From: Methylophaga sp. OBS1
GTDB taxonomy: Bacteria > Pseudomonadota > Gammaproteobacteria > Nitrosococcales > Methylophagaceae
NCBI RefSeq assembly: GCF_026319365.1
Contig: NZ_JAPDMS010000006.1
Location: forward strand, 62,001-126,000
DNA length: 64,000 nt
Direction: 5' to 3'
Shown here: in pieces, positions 8,188 to 19,300 of the stretch
How positions within the stretch are numbered: position 1 is the stretch's first letter
Layout of the letters: each line of letters starts with the position of its first letter
Made by a program: the position numbers and the translations under genes
Notes under the pieces: generated by a model
What the model saw: the letters and a program-made list of their open reading frames with translations, nothing else
The model's database searches: none
Told to the model about the DNA's origin: nothing

Positions 8188-9546
8188 ATGATGCAACACT
8201 ACCAGAAACAACTGGAAGCCAAATTTATCCAGCTCAAGTATTTCTTTAAAACCGGTTTGTGGCAGGATATCCCGCCCGAGACCAACCCACTCTACAAGCT
8301 GTGGCTTAATTTTCTCAGGGTCAGCTACATTATGGGCCGTGAGCTGGCAGCGGGTGAACTGAATCTGCGTGCCATGAGTCTGGTTTTCACCACGTTGCTC
8401 TCACTGGTACCACTGATAGCCGTTGCCTTTTCCGTGCTCAAGGCTTTCGGTGTTCACAATCAGATGGAACCGGTCTTGCTGGGGCTGCTTGAGCCCCTGG
8501 GGGAACGGGGACCGGAGATTACCTCGAATATCATCGGCTTTGTTCAAAACATCAAAGTCGGTGTGTTGGGCTCGGTGGGCCTGGCAATGTTGTTCTATAC
8601 GATCATCGCACTGGTGCAGAAAATCGAAAATGCCTTCAATTTCGTCTGGCGGGTTAAACGCTCCCGTTCGATCACCCGTCGCTTTACCGATTACCTGAGT
8701 GTCATCATGATTGGGCCCGTGCTGGTGTTCTCAGCATTGGGTGTGGCGGCGACGGTGCTTAACCATGAGGTCGTGCAGTCGCTTCGCGGCATTGAGCCGT
8801 TTGGCACCTTGATAGTGATCGGTACCAAGCTACTGCCTTATGTGATGATCATCCTGGCTTTTACATTTCTTTATAAATTTATTCCCAACACCAAGGTCAA
8901 GCTGACACCCGCCCTGATAGGCGCAACTGTGGCCGGGGTCTTGTGGATTTCAATTGGTACTCTGTTTGCTTCGTTTGTGGCCTCTTCGTCGAATTACACC
9001 GCGATATATTCCAGTTTTGCGATCCTGTTCTTTTTCATGATTTGGCTCTACCTTGCCTGGTTTATTCTGCTGACAGGCTCTCAAGTGGCCTTTTATCTGC
9101 AACATCCCAAGCTGGTGAAGCTGGCTGGCAAGCCGCTGGTGCTGAGCCCGCGTTTACGGGAAAAAGAAGGGCTGTGGTTGATCACGGTGATCGCCAAGCG
9201 TTTCTGTAAAAATCAACCGCCACTGACCGTACAGGAACTCGAGGAACAGACCGGCCTGACCAATAATGCGATTCAGGATTTACTCACAACCATGGAAAAA
9301 GGCGGCCTGCTGGTGGAAGTGGCAGGCGATGAAACCCGCTATGTACCGGCACAGGATGTCGATCTGATTCGTGTTGCTGCCATTTTAAATTGCCTCAGAA
9401 CCACGGAGGAAAATGGTAATTACACGCTGAAAAGTCTTGCTGATGACGGGGTAAATGGACTGTTGAAATCCATCAGCGATGCCCAGGCAGAGGTGATCGG
9501 CAATATGACGCTGAAGCAATTGGCGATGGGAAAAGCAAAATCATGA
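8188..9546 (+). CDS. yihY: YihY/BrkB-type inner-membrane protein with C-terminal winged-helix region
   Basis: A 452-aa membrane protein of the YihY (formerly called ribonuclease BN) family. Six hydrophobic segments are visible between about residues 45 and 305, with the family motif around AGELNLRAMSLVFTTLLSLVP. A soluble C-terminal region (about 315-452) resembles a winged helix, including LTVQELEEQTGLTN. The true function is unknown; the RNase label was traced to another gene. The start is placed at ATG 8188, 4 nt after the preceding stop, because the upstream extension to 8014 only overlaps the Nif3-like gene. Its stop overlaps the coaBC start. Confidence 0.87.
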   Translation: MMQHYQKQLEAKFIQLKYFFKTGLWQDIPPETNPLYKLWLNFLRVSYIMGRELAAGELNLRAMSLVFTTLLSLVPLIAVAFSVLKAFGVHNQMEPVLLGLLEPLGERGPEITSNIIGFVQNIKVGVLGSVGLAMLFYTIIALVQKIENAFNFVWRVKRSRSITRRFTDYLSVIMIGPVLVFSALGVAATVLNHEVVQSLRGIEPFGTLIVIGTKLLPYVMIILAFTFLYKFIPNTKVKLTPALIGATVAGVLWISIGTLFASFVASSSNYTAIYSSFAILFFFMIWLYLAWFILLTGSQVAFYLQHPKLVKLAGKPLVLSPRLREKEGLWLITVIAKRFCKNQPPLTVQELEEQTGLTNNAIQDLLTTMEKGGLLVEVAGDETRYVPAQDVDLIRVAAILNCLRTTEENGNYTLKSLADDGVNGLLKSISDAQAEVIGNMTLKQLAMGKAKS

Positions 9547-10769
9547 ATCTCAGCCCCCTGGCTGGCAAACACATCGTGCTGGCTGTCAGCGGCAGTATAG
9601 CCGCTTATAAAAGTGCAGATCTGATTCGTCGTCTTCGTGATGAAGGTGCTGAAATCCGTGTTGTGATGACCCGCGGGGCAACTGAATTTATCACAGCGTT
9701 GACCCTGCAGACACTGAGCGGTCATCCGGTCGCCATAGAACTGCTGGATGCGGATCAGGAGTCTGCCATGGGGCATATTGCGCTGGCCCGCTGGGCGGAT
9801 TGGGTGCTGATTGCCCCCGGCAGTGCCGATACCATTGCCAGACTGGCTCAAGGACGAGGTGATGACTTACTGACGGCGCTCTGTCTTGCCACCGAATCTC
9901 CCATTGCGGTGGCACCGGCGATGAATAATAAAATGTGGGCAAATGCCCAGACGCAGAACAATCTCGCTCAGCTTCGGCAGCGCGGCGTGCAGATCATCGG
10001 ACCTGCCAGTGGTGACCAGGCTTGTGGCGAACAGGGCGAAGGCCGCTTGCTGGAACCGCTGGATATCGTGGCCGAGATGAAGCGGCTGGTAGTGCCGGGC
10101 GGGCTGGTTGGACGGCATGTGCTGATTACGGCTGGCCCAACCTATGAGCCGATTGACCCGGTCCGGTTTATCGGCAACCGCAGCTCAGGCAAAATGGGGT
10201 TTGCGCTGGCACAGGCCGCTAAAGAGGCTGGTGCAGAGGTCACGCTTGTGGCCGGGCCGGTACACTTGCCGTCACCCAGTGGTGTTCGCCGTGTCGATGT
10301 CGAAACGGCGGATCAGATGCATGAGGCCGTCATGCGTGCCGTTGTCGGGAGCGATATTTTCATCAGTTGTGCTGCGGTATCAGACTTCCGCCCGCAAAGC
10401 CGGGAAACTGAGAAAATCAAAAAAACCACCCATGATCGCCTCCTGCTCGAACTGGAGCCGACGACCGATATCGTCTCCGCCGTGGCCAGTGATATGAGTC
10501 AGCAGACTTTTGTAGTTGGTTTTGCGGCAGAAACCCGCCACGTGGCTGACTACGCCCGTGATAAGCTGATGCGTAAAAATCTGGATATGATCGCTGCCAA
10601 CCAGGTCGGTGAAGGACAGGGCTTTGCGGTCGATGACAACGCGCTACAGGTCTTCTGGCCTGATGGCGAAGCGCTTCTGCCACAGGCGCCAAAGGCCCAG
10701 TTGGCGAGGGATTTAATGACTCTAATCATAAGACAATTCGATGCAAAAAATTCAACTCAAAATTCTTGA
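9543..10769 (+). CDS. coaBC: Bifunctional phosphopantothenoylcysteine decarboxylase / phosphopantothenate-cysteine ligase
   Basis: Catalyses two consecutive coenzyme A steps: CTP-dependent joining of cysteine to 4'-phosphopantothenate and FMN-dependent decarboxylation to 4'-phosphopantetheine. The 408-aa protein has the flavoprotein (CoaC) half at about 1-190, with VSGSIAAYK, the active-site histidine in [15 protein letters not shown] and the redox cysteine in [10 protein letters not shown]. The CoaB half starts near 190 with [22 protein letters not shown] and KIKK. Its start overlaps the yihY stop by 4 nt (ATGA) and its end overlaps dut by 29 nt. Confidence 0.97.
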   Translation: MNLSPLAGKHIVLAVSGSIAAYKSADLIRRLRDEGAEIRVVMTRGATEFITALTLQTLSGHPVAIELLDADQESAMGHIALARWADWVLIAPGSADTIARLAQGRGDDLLTALCLATESPIAVAPAMNNKMWANAQTQNNLAQLRQRGVQIIGPASGDQACGEQGEGRLLEPLDIVAEMKRLVVPGGLVGRHVLITAGPTYEPIDPVRFIGNRSSGKMGFALAQAAKEAGAEVTLVAGPVHLPSPSGVRRVDVETADQMHEAVMRAVVGSDIFISCAAVSDFRPQSRETEKIKKTTHDRLLLELEPTTDIVSAVASDMSQQTFVVGFAAETRHVADYARDKLMRKNLDMIAANQVGEGQGFAVDDNALQVFWPDGEALLPQAPKAQLARDLMTLIIRQFDAKNSTQNS

Positions 10770-11196
10770 TTCCCGACTGGGCGATTCGATTGAACTACCT
10801 AACTATGCGACCACCGGCTCCGCGGGGCTTGATTTGCGTGCCTGTCTGGATGAACCCGTGACGCTTAATCCTGGCGAAACAATCTTAATTCCTACCGGAC
10901 TGGCGATTCATATTGATGATGCCAGCCTGGCTGCGATGTTGCTGCCACGCTCGGGACTGGGCCACAAACACGGTATTGTGCTCGGTAACCTGGTCGGTCT
11001 GATTGACAGCGATTATCAGGGGCAGGTATTTGTTTCTTGCTGGAACCGCGGCGACACCGCATTTGAGATCAGTATTGGCGAGCGGGTCGCTCAGATGGTC
11101 TTTGTACCGGTGGTTCAGGTTGGCTTTGAGCAAGTCGATGAGTTCACCACTTCCGAACGTGGCAGTGGTGGCTTCGGGCATACGGGCAGACAATAG
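10741..11196 (+). CDS. dut: Deoxyuridine 5'-triphosphate nucleotidohydrolase
   Basis: Homotrimeric dUTPase (EC 3.6.1.23) that hydrolyses dUTP to dUMP and keeps uracil out of DNA. At 151 aa it has the five conserved motifs in order: [32 protein letters not shown] with the catalytic Asp, ERVAQMVF, and the C-terminal glycine-rich P-loop-like [10 protein letters not shown]. The start lies 29 nt inside coaBC; this is the usual coaBC-dut pairing of gammaproteobacteria. Confidence 0.97.
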   Translation: MQKIQLKILDSRLGDSIELPNYATTGSAGLDLRACLDEPVTLNPGETILIPTGLAIHIDDASLAAMLLPRSGLGHKHGIVLGNLVGLIDSDYQGQVFVSCWNRGDTAFEISIGERVAQMVFVPVVQVGFEQVDEFTTSERGSGGFGHTGRQ

Positions 11197-11225
11197 AATC
11201 AGTCTCAGGGAGAAGGGGGCATGGC

Positions 11226-14066
11226 ATGACAAAGTTTGAGAGCCTCGCTATGAAGCTGCGGGCACGACCATTCAGTGTGATGCTGTTACTGGTCACCCTG
11301 GTTTTAATGTTCATGCTGTTCGTCAGCCAGATTAGTGCTGAAGATACCTCAAGAAACAAACAACTTCGACAGTATGGTGAGTCGCTGTTACTGGCAAATC
11401 AAAGTCGACTGGCGCATCAGGTCAGTGTTTACCGTGACTGGCTTCAATCTATCGTGGCCTCGCCCTCGACCCGGGCAATGCTCTCCGGCGAAGGATTGAG
11501 TCCTGCTGAGTGGCAACAACAGCTCAAGCAACTGGTCCCCGGACTTCAGCATGCCTGTATTTTTGAGCAGGAGTTACTGACGCCTGAGTCGGACTGTATG
11601 CCACTCAGCTACGTTTCACTTGATGTGATGCGCAGTCTGGATGAGAATCCGAACGCAGATTTGGTGTTAATCAATAAGGCGCCTGATCCAGCACATATCC
11701 TGCTCGCCACTGCGCTGAATTCAACCAGCCGACCTCAGCCTCTCAAACTCATGCTTGCTTTTGAGCCAAAAGTCTTGCTGGATGGAATGATAGAGAACCC
11801 GGTCAGTGGCATCTACCTGGAAATGGTACAAGGGCAGGATTCAGCGAAAGCGCTCAAATCATCCGGCGATGTCAGCCTCAAGCAGGGAACACCGCATAAA
11901 GTGCAGTCAGTCGCCGGCAGTCAATGGCAGTTCAGGCTCTGGACTGGTGCTGCGAATGCTTCACACAACTGGTCATTTCCGCTCTCCATCTTATTCCTCA
12001 TCGCTATTGCCTGGTTAATCAGAGAGTGGTGGTATAACAGGACCCTCCGGCATGACAGCGAGATTTTAGAAGAACAACTGTCAGACCTGCAGCAGCTGAA
12101 AATGCGTAACTTTTACCCGGTGATAAATACTGAACTCGGCTATATCAGCCAGACGATTTATCAGATTGGTATTCCCCAGAGAAATAAACAGCCGGTGAGA
12201 GTCGATTCCGAACCGACCCTGACAGTTGAGGAAAATACCGATGCTTCAGCAGAAACGGCTCCCGGCGAGGAGAGTTCGCCGGAAAGCCATGCATCTGTTG
12301 AGGATGAGTATGCCAGTGCGAACCCTGCTTATGCAGAGCCAGAGCCGGAAGTCGATGGGCTCATTGATGTAGACGAGACGGAAACCCGGCTGCGTGATGA
12401 TGTTATCGAATATGACCAGATTTCTCCGGATGACGCACGTCAGGCCAGCCTTGAAGCACGTAACAAAACGCAGTCAGATGAATATGAAACCCGTCAACAA
12501 GATGAACTGGTGGATTTTGATAGCAGCATTGAAACGATTGATATTGACAATCTTGAACCTGAAGATGAAACACAAACCCTGGATTTCATTGAAGACCAGC
12601 CGGATGACGAGCTAACCCAGGCCGAACAGACTTTATCAGCCGAACTGAATGCGCAGGATACGGCCACGGCCAAAAGTGACGGGGCTGATGATGTGTTACC
12701 GCATCAGGCCATTTTCAGAAAATATGACATCCGTGGTGTGGTGGGAGAGCAATTGACCGTCCCCGTGATGCGCCAGTTAGGCCGGGCTGTTGGCAGCATG
12801 CTGGTGGAGAGCAATATCGCTGATCTGAATGTCGGTTGTGACGCCAGGCTGAGCAGTGCTCCCCTGACCAAGGCCTTTATTCGTGGTGTGCTCAGTACAG
12901 GCTGTAATGTTTATGAGCTCGGTCAGGTACCGACACCGTTAATCTACTATGCCAATGTCATCAGCGACGTGCGCTCTGGCGTTATCATCACCGGCAGTCA
13001 TAACCCGACAGATTTCAACGGCCTGAAACTGGTCATTAACGGTAAAGCCCTGCTGGGCGATGAGATCCAGGCTGTGTATCAACGTATCAAAGAGGGACGT
13101 TTCAGTACTGGTAAGGGGATGCTGCAACAGGTTGAGTATTTCAACAGCTACCTGCAAAAAGTTCAGGAGGAAATCAGACCCCAGGGCCAACTGTCAGTGG
13201 TGGTTGATTGTGGTAACAGCATTGCGGGTCAATTTTTGCCCCGGTTGTTGCGCGGCATTGGCTGCAAAGTGATTGAGCTATTCTGCGAAGTCGATGGCCG
13301 TTTTCCTAATCATCATCCCGATCCGGGCCAGCCCGAGAATCTGGTCGCCCTGCAGCAGATGGTCAAATCCAACAAGGCGGATCTGGGCATTGCTGTTGAT
13401 GGTGATGCAGATCGGCTTGGTGTGGTGGACAACGAGGGCAAAATAATCTGGCCGGACCGCTTACTTGCTCTGTTCGCCCGGGACTTGCTGGCCCGACAGC
13501 CGGGCGCCACGGTTTTGTTCGATGTGAAATGCAGCAAGTTGATTTCGGATGTGGTCCGTGAGGCCGGTGGCCAGGAAGAAATGGTGGCCTCAGGACACTC
13601 AGTGATCAAAGCGGAAATGCAGCGCACCGGTGCCATACTGGCTGGCGAGATGACAGGCCACTTTTTCTTCAAAGACCGCTGGTATGGTTTTGATGATGGG
13701 ATGTATGCGGCTTGTCGACTGGTTGAGCTACTGTCATCTGCAACAGGCGCCAGCGCTGAGGTTTTTGCTGCCATCCCTGAATATCAGTCGACGCCGGAAA
13801 TTATTGTACGTATGACTGAAACAGACGTTCATGCTATTGTTGCGCGCTTTGCCGAGGAGTACGACGCTGATCAGGCAACGGTAACCACCATTGATGGTGT
13901 CCGCATCGACTTTGCCGATGGTTGGGGCTTATTGAGAGCCTCGAATACAATGCCGGCGATTTCCTTGCGTTTTGAAGCCCAGAGCAGGCAGAGACTGGAT
14001 GCGATAAAACAGTCTTTCCTGGAGACGCTGCAGCAGATTTCTCCCCGCTCCCGATTTAAATTTTGA
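11226..14066 (+). CDS. algC: Phosphomannomutase/phosphoglucomutase, long form with membrane-anchored N-terminus
   Basis: Interconverts hexose 1- and 6-phosphates for nucleotide sugars used in exopolysaccharide, LPS and glycans. The catalytic part occupies about residues 498-946 and starts FRKYDIRG. The phosphoserine is Ser591 in TGSHNPTDFNG, the metal loop is DGDADR at 725-730, the sugar-specificity loop is GEMTGH, and the phosphate-binding RASNT lies near the end. It is preceded by about 490 residues not needed for catalysis: a membrane segment (about 18-38), an extracytoplasmic region, a second membrane segment (about 257-275), then about 200 residues of acidic low-complexity linker. No methionine stands at the usual AlgC start, so the fusion is real. 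P. aeruginosa algC is also annotated with an N-terminal extension. Confidence 0.93.
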   Translation: MTKFESLAMKLRARPFSVMLLLVTLVLMFMLFVSQISAEDTSRNKQLRQYGESLLLANQSRLAHQVSVYRDWLQSIVASPSTRAMLSGEGLSPAEWQQQLKQLVPGLQHACIFEQELLTPESDCMPLSYVSLDVMRSLDENPNADLVLINKAPDPAHILLATALNSTSRPQPLKLMLAFEPKVLLDGMIENPVSGIYLEMVQGQDSAKALKSSGDVSLKQGTPHKVQSVAGSQWQFRLWTGAANASHNWSFPLSILFLIAIAWLIREWWYNRTLRHDSEILEEQLSDLQQLKMRNFYPVINTELGYISQTIYQIGIPQRNKQPVRVDSEPTLTVEENTDASAETAPGEESSPESHASVEDEYASANPAYAEPEPEVDGLIDVDETETRLRDDVIEYDQISPDDARQASLEARNKTQSDEYETRQQDELVDFDSSIETIDIDNLEPEDETQTLDFIEDQPDDELTQAEQTLSAELNAQDTATAKSDGADDVLPHQAIFRKYDIRGVVGEQLTVPVMRQLGRAVGSMLVESNIADLNVGCDARLSSAPLTKAFIRGVLSTGCNVYELGQVPTPLIYYANVISDVRSGVIITGSHNPTDFNGLKLVINGKALLGDEIQAVYQRIKEGRFSTGKGMLQQVEYFNSYLQKVQEEIRPQGQLSVVVDCGNSIAGQFLPRLLRGIGCKVIELFCEVDGRFPNHHPDPGQPENLVALQQMVKSNKADLGIAVDGDADRLGVVDNEGKIIWPDRLLALFARDLLARQPGATVLFDVKCSKLISDVVREAGGQEEMVASGHSVIKAEMQRTGAILAGEMTGHFFFKDRWYGFDDGMYAACRLVELLSSATGASAEVFAAIPEYQSTPEIIVRMTETDVHAIVARFAEEYDADQATVTTIDGVRIDFADGWGLLRASNTMPAISLRFEAQSRQRLDAIKQSFLETLQQISPRSRFKF

Positions 14067-14081
14067 TGGTATGAATTTTAG

Positions 14082-15600
<1,519 letters not shown>

Positions 15601-15604
<4 letters not shown>

Positions 15605-16056
15605 TAAAAGTCTGTCTCATCGGTAAAGACACCGCTAAAGAAAAAGCCTTGCTGGAGAGTCAGCCCGGCATTGCGCTGCACGTGATCGCCACTGCTGAGA
15701 CAGATGTTATGCTGAAGGCTGTCTGTGACATTCGGCCTGATATCCTGATTGTATCCGATGTCGGCGGGCAGTTATCAGCCGATGAACTCTGTATGCACAC
15801 CTATCTGCGTGCACCGGATATCAAAACCTTGATTATCACTGAGCATGAAGCTGACTACGCCAGGCTGGAAGCGACCGGCTTCAGCTGCAAAGGGTTTATG
15901 CTGCATCAGCAGCGTCACGCTATCGTCCGGGCTGTTCGCGTTATGTACGACGGTGAAGCCTGGTTGTCTCGTAAATTGGTCACTACCGTGCTCAACCAAC
16001 TGGCCAGCCAACACGCGACAAGTAAAACCAGACCGAAACTGGTCAATAAACGATAA
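15601..16056 (+). CDS. Orphan receiver-like protein, NarL-type without output domain
   Basis: A 151-aa protein resembling a response-regulator receiver: MIKVCLIGKD, a possible phospho-acceptor aspartate in PDILIVSD around residue 53, and a C-terminal stretch GEAWLSRKLVTTVLNQLA that looks like the linker joining NarL/LuxR receivers to their helix-turn-helix. The DNA-binding domain that should follow is absent; the protein ends in a basic tail. The paired acidic residues near the N-terminus and the conserved lysine of active receivers are not clear, so phosphorylation is doubtful. Last gene of the long operon, overlapping slmA by 4 nt. Confidence 0.65.
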
Positions 16057-16153
16057 GACATGACCAACGTGGTCAGTAGTTTGAGTAATAATCGCTAAAT
16101 CCGTTTATTTTGAGTTTAATATTCGTTTTTTCTGTCGGTTTTTTGCCAAATTA

Positions 16154-16168
16154 GTACCTTAGTACAAT
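16154..16168 (+). promoter_or_regulatory. Promoter region of giant adhesin 1 with GTACC motif
   Basis: GTACCTTAGTAC (16154-16165) overlaps a -10-like TACAAT (16163-16168). The same arrangement, GTACCAAGGTAC overlapping TACTAT, stands before the mini-adhesin gene at 29313. No good -35 hexamer lies at the right distance in either, which suggests an activator-dependent promoter. The rest of 16057-16301 holds a weak 6-bp hairpin at 16061-16075 and the leader described next. Confidence 0.45.
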
Positions 16169-16218
16169 AGTTTCCCCCCTTGAAATCCCTGAGAATGGAC
16201 CTCGAATTGCGTAAAAGT

Positions 16219-16269
16219 GCCAGTTGAGACTGGCTATAGAGCGCATCAACAGGAGCAGGACAGCGCTCT
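16219..16269 (+). promoter_or_regulatory. Structured mRNA leader of adhesin 1 with repeated GGA motifs
   Basis: GCCAGT-TGAG-ACTGGC (16219-16234) forms one hairpin. AGAGCGC (16238-16244) pairs with GCGCTCT (16263-16269), presenting ACAGGAGCAGGACA in its loop. The two exposed AGGA motifs, plus GGGGA at the ribosome-binding site (about 16292), look like CsrA/RsmA binding sites. Confidence 0.4.
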
Positions 16270-16301
16270 TACTTAATGGATGAAAAACAAGGGGAACAAT
16301 C

Positions 16302-19300
16302 ATGGCAACACAAATCGGCGTGATTAAGGCAATTGTTGGAACAGTAACCGCTACCGCGGCAGATGGATCGATTAGAACGCTTCAGGCAGGCGACCGCGTC
16401 TATGCTAATGAAGTTATCAGTACTGGCCCCAGCGGCGCAGTAGAGATTGAATTTGCAGACGGTAGCGTCATGGACCTGGGCAGAGACAGTCAGGCCATGC
16501 TCGATACGGCTGTGTTTGACCCCGAAGCTACCGATGTTGCTGAAGCCGAAGGTCAAGAGGTTCCAGATGATGTGGCCGCTATTCAACAGGCCATTTTGGA
16601 AGGTGAAGACCCCACTGAGGCCGGCGAAGCGACTGCAGCCGGTGCCGGTGTCGCAGGTGGTAATGAAGGCCACGATGCGGTTTTCGTCGACTACCTGAAT
16701 CCAGAAGTCACGCCGGATGCCGGTTTTGAAACGATTGGTGTTAACAACACCATTGATGAAGTTGAAGATGAACAACTGATTGACGGTGTGCCAACAGCAG
16801 GTATCACCACAGTCTTGCTGGATGAAGATGATCTGATCACCGGAGGTGATATCGACCTCAGTGGTGTCAGTGCCGAATTTATCGCTTATCTGAATTCCGA
16901 ACATGGCGTTTACAACTTTGGTTTTGATTCCCCCGCTGGTGTGGGCGACGAACGCACTGAACTGGGTGATGACACCGGTTCTCCTGATGGCCATTTCCTG
17001 GGTGGCAGTCTGATTGCCAACTTCGGCACCGACGGCCCCAGCGAAACCAACCCCATTGTCTTTAATGTCACCAGTGGCGCTGACGTCACTGACAGTGAAG
17101 GCAACCCTGTTACCTCAGAAGGCCAGCAAGTTAAATACTGGGTCTCTGCAGATGGCCTGACCGTGATTGGCTATATTGTTGACGGCCAATCCGAAGGTGG
17201 TCAGGAACCCCCTACACAACTTGCCCAGCAACAGCAAGCCTTTGACGGTTGTGAAGGTACTGGAGATGATATGCCGGAAATGGCAGAAATCATCTTTACC
17301 GCGCAACTGACGCCTAACGTTGATGGCGGTAGCTTCCTGGTTGGTATCTTCGGCCAGTTCGATCACGAAGCCCCTGATTACGCCAACGGTGAGTTTGTAT
17401 TTGAGAACAATATGTTCCTCAACCTCGGCTTCACCATCACCGATGCGGATGGCGACAGCGCCACCGGTACCCTGCAAATCAATGTCGATGATGACAGCCC
17501 GGTTCGTACGGGTGATGAAGAAGAAGGTCTGGCGACCCAAACCGGCACTGTGCTTGAAGATGGCCTGTCTTTCGAAGATGGCGATCTCTCTGATGGCAAC
17601 CCGAATAGCGTGGTGACCATGACCATTACCTCTGATGACAGCGATGCTGATCAATCTGATATCGAGAGTTTCCTGGGCCTGTCAGCCGGTGCGCTGGAGC
17701 CTGCGGTTGACAGCAACGGGGGGGATGGCACTGCTTATAACGGCTCAGCTTCCAAAACAACTTTCAATGCTGAAGCGGGTGACATCATCAGCTTTAATTG
17801 GTCATTTGATGATAATGATGGCGGTACCTATAACGACTTTGCTTTCGTCGTTATCAATGGTGAAGTTTTCGAACTGGCTGACAGCAATGGCGGTAACCTC
17901 GCCTCAAATCCGTTTACCTACGAAGTCACAGCTGATGGTGTCGTCACTATCGGCTTCGGTCAGATGAATGTGGGCGATCAAATTGCAGATTCCAGCCTAT
18001 CAGTCTCTGATTTGACGCTGAACGGCAACCCAGTCGTCGTGGGTTTCGATACCCTCGGCACAGTAACGTCCAACGCTGATGTAGCCAGCGGTGACCTCAA
18101 TAGCATCATTAACATGGGTGCAGATGGTCCTGGCTCGTTTGGTCTGTTGCAATCCTCTGAAAATGAAGCAGAACAGGCTCTGTTCCAGGCTGGTATAGAC
18201 TCACTGCCTACCCTCTCATCTAAAGGCGAAGCGGTCAGCTATGCTGTCACTAATAATGGTTATCAATCTGTGCTTGTGGCTTCGGCTGGTGACGGTGAAG
18301 ATGCACGTGAAGTGTTCACCCTGACCATCAACGCAGATGGCAGCTGGACCTTTGATCTCAATGATCAACTGGATCATGTTGCTGGTGAAACCGCTGAAGA
18401 AAACTTCAGCCTGATTACACTTGATCCTGAAACCGGTGAGCCAAATGGTTCTGTCGACAGCATCGATTTCACTCAACTGCTGCAAATCCGTGACTTTGAT
18501 GGCGACCAACTGGTCATCACTGAAGATGATGCGGGTATGTTCACCATCTCCATTCAGGATGACATCCCGGTCGCAACTGAAGAAACGGTCAATATGACTG
18601 TGGATGAAGATGACATTGTTACCGACAGCTCAACGGGTAATGATCCGTTCGATAACGGTAGTGACGGTTCCTACACGGGTGAACCGGTTACTATCTTTGG
18701 TTACACCACTGACTTCTTCAATATCTTCAATGGCGGTGGCCCGGCTACCACTAGCGGTTCTGTGTCTTCACTGGTCAGCTTTGGTGCTGATGAGGAAGGC
18801 ACCTTCAGCCTCGGTGATAATTTTGCCGGTCTGGAAGCTCAGGAACTGACTTCCAAAGGCGATGAACTGAGCTTTGAAGTTCAGGGCGATACCCTGATTG
18901 CCTCTGCGGATGGCAGAGCGGTATTCACGCTCGAGCTGAATGAAAATGGTGAATTCACCTTCAAGCTTTATGATCAGATTGATCATATGTCAGGAGAGGG
19001 TGAAAACAACCTGACAATAGACCTGTCCTCTATCATTCTGGCTACTGACAATGATAACGACACCATTACACTGGACAGCGGCTTCACGATTGATGTGACT
19101 GATGATGTGCCTGAACAAGATGGTATCTTCCCAGACGTCGGCATTGTCGAAGAAGAAGCCCTGCCTGCAGGTAATCAGGAAGGCTATGATGTCTGGCCTG
19201 ATACCGCTGTCGCAACGGGTTCACTTGCAGACCAGGTGTCTGTCGGTGCTGATGAAGGACTGACCTTTGGTTTTGCCACCGATCTGTCCGGCTTGCCAGA

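Noticed and set aside
16143..16168. TTGCCA (16143) with TACAAT (16163) as a standard sigma-70 promoter
   Set aside because: The spacer is only 14 nt, too short for normal sigma-70 recognition.
16269..16994. Long minus-strand open frame opposite the adhesin 1 N-terminus, and many like it across 16-37 kb
   Set aside because: Shadow of the low-complexity Asp/Gly/Thr-rich adhesin coding sequence; low-complexity Ile/Thr/Asn- or Ser/Pro-rich translation, no family match.
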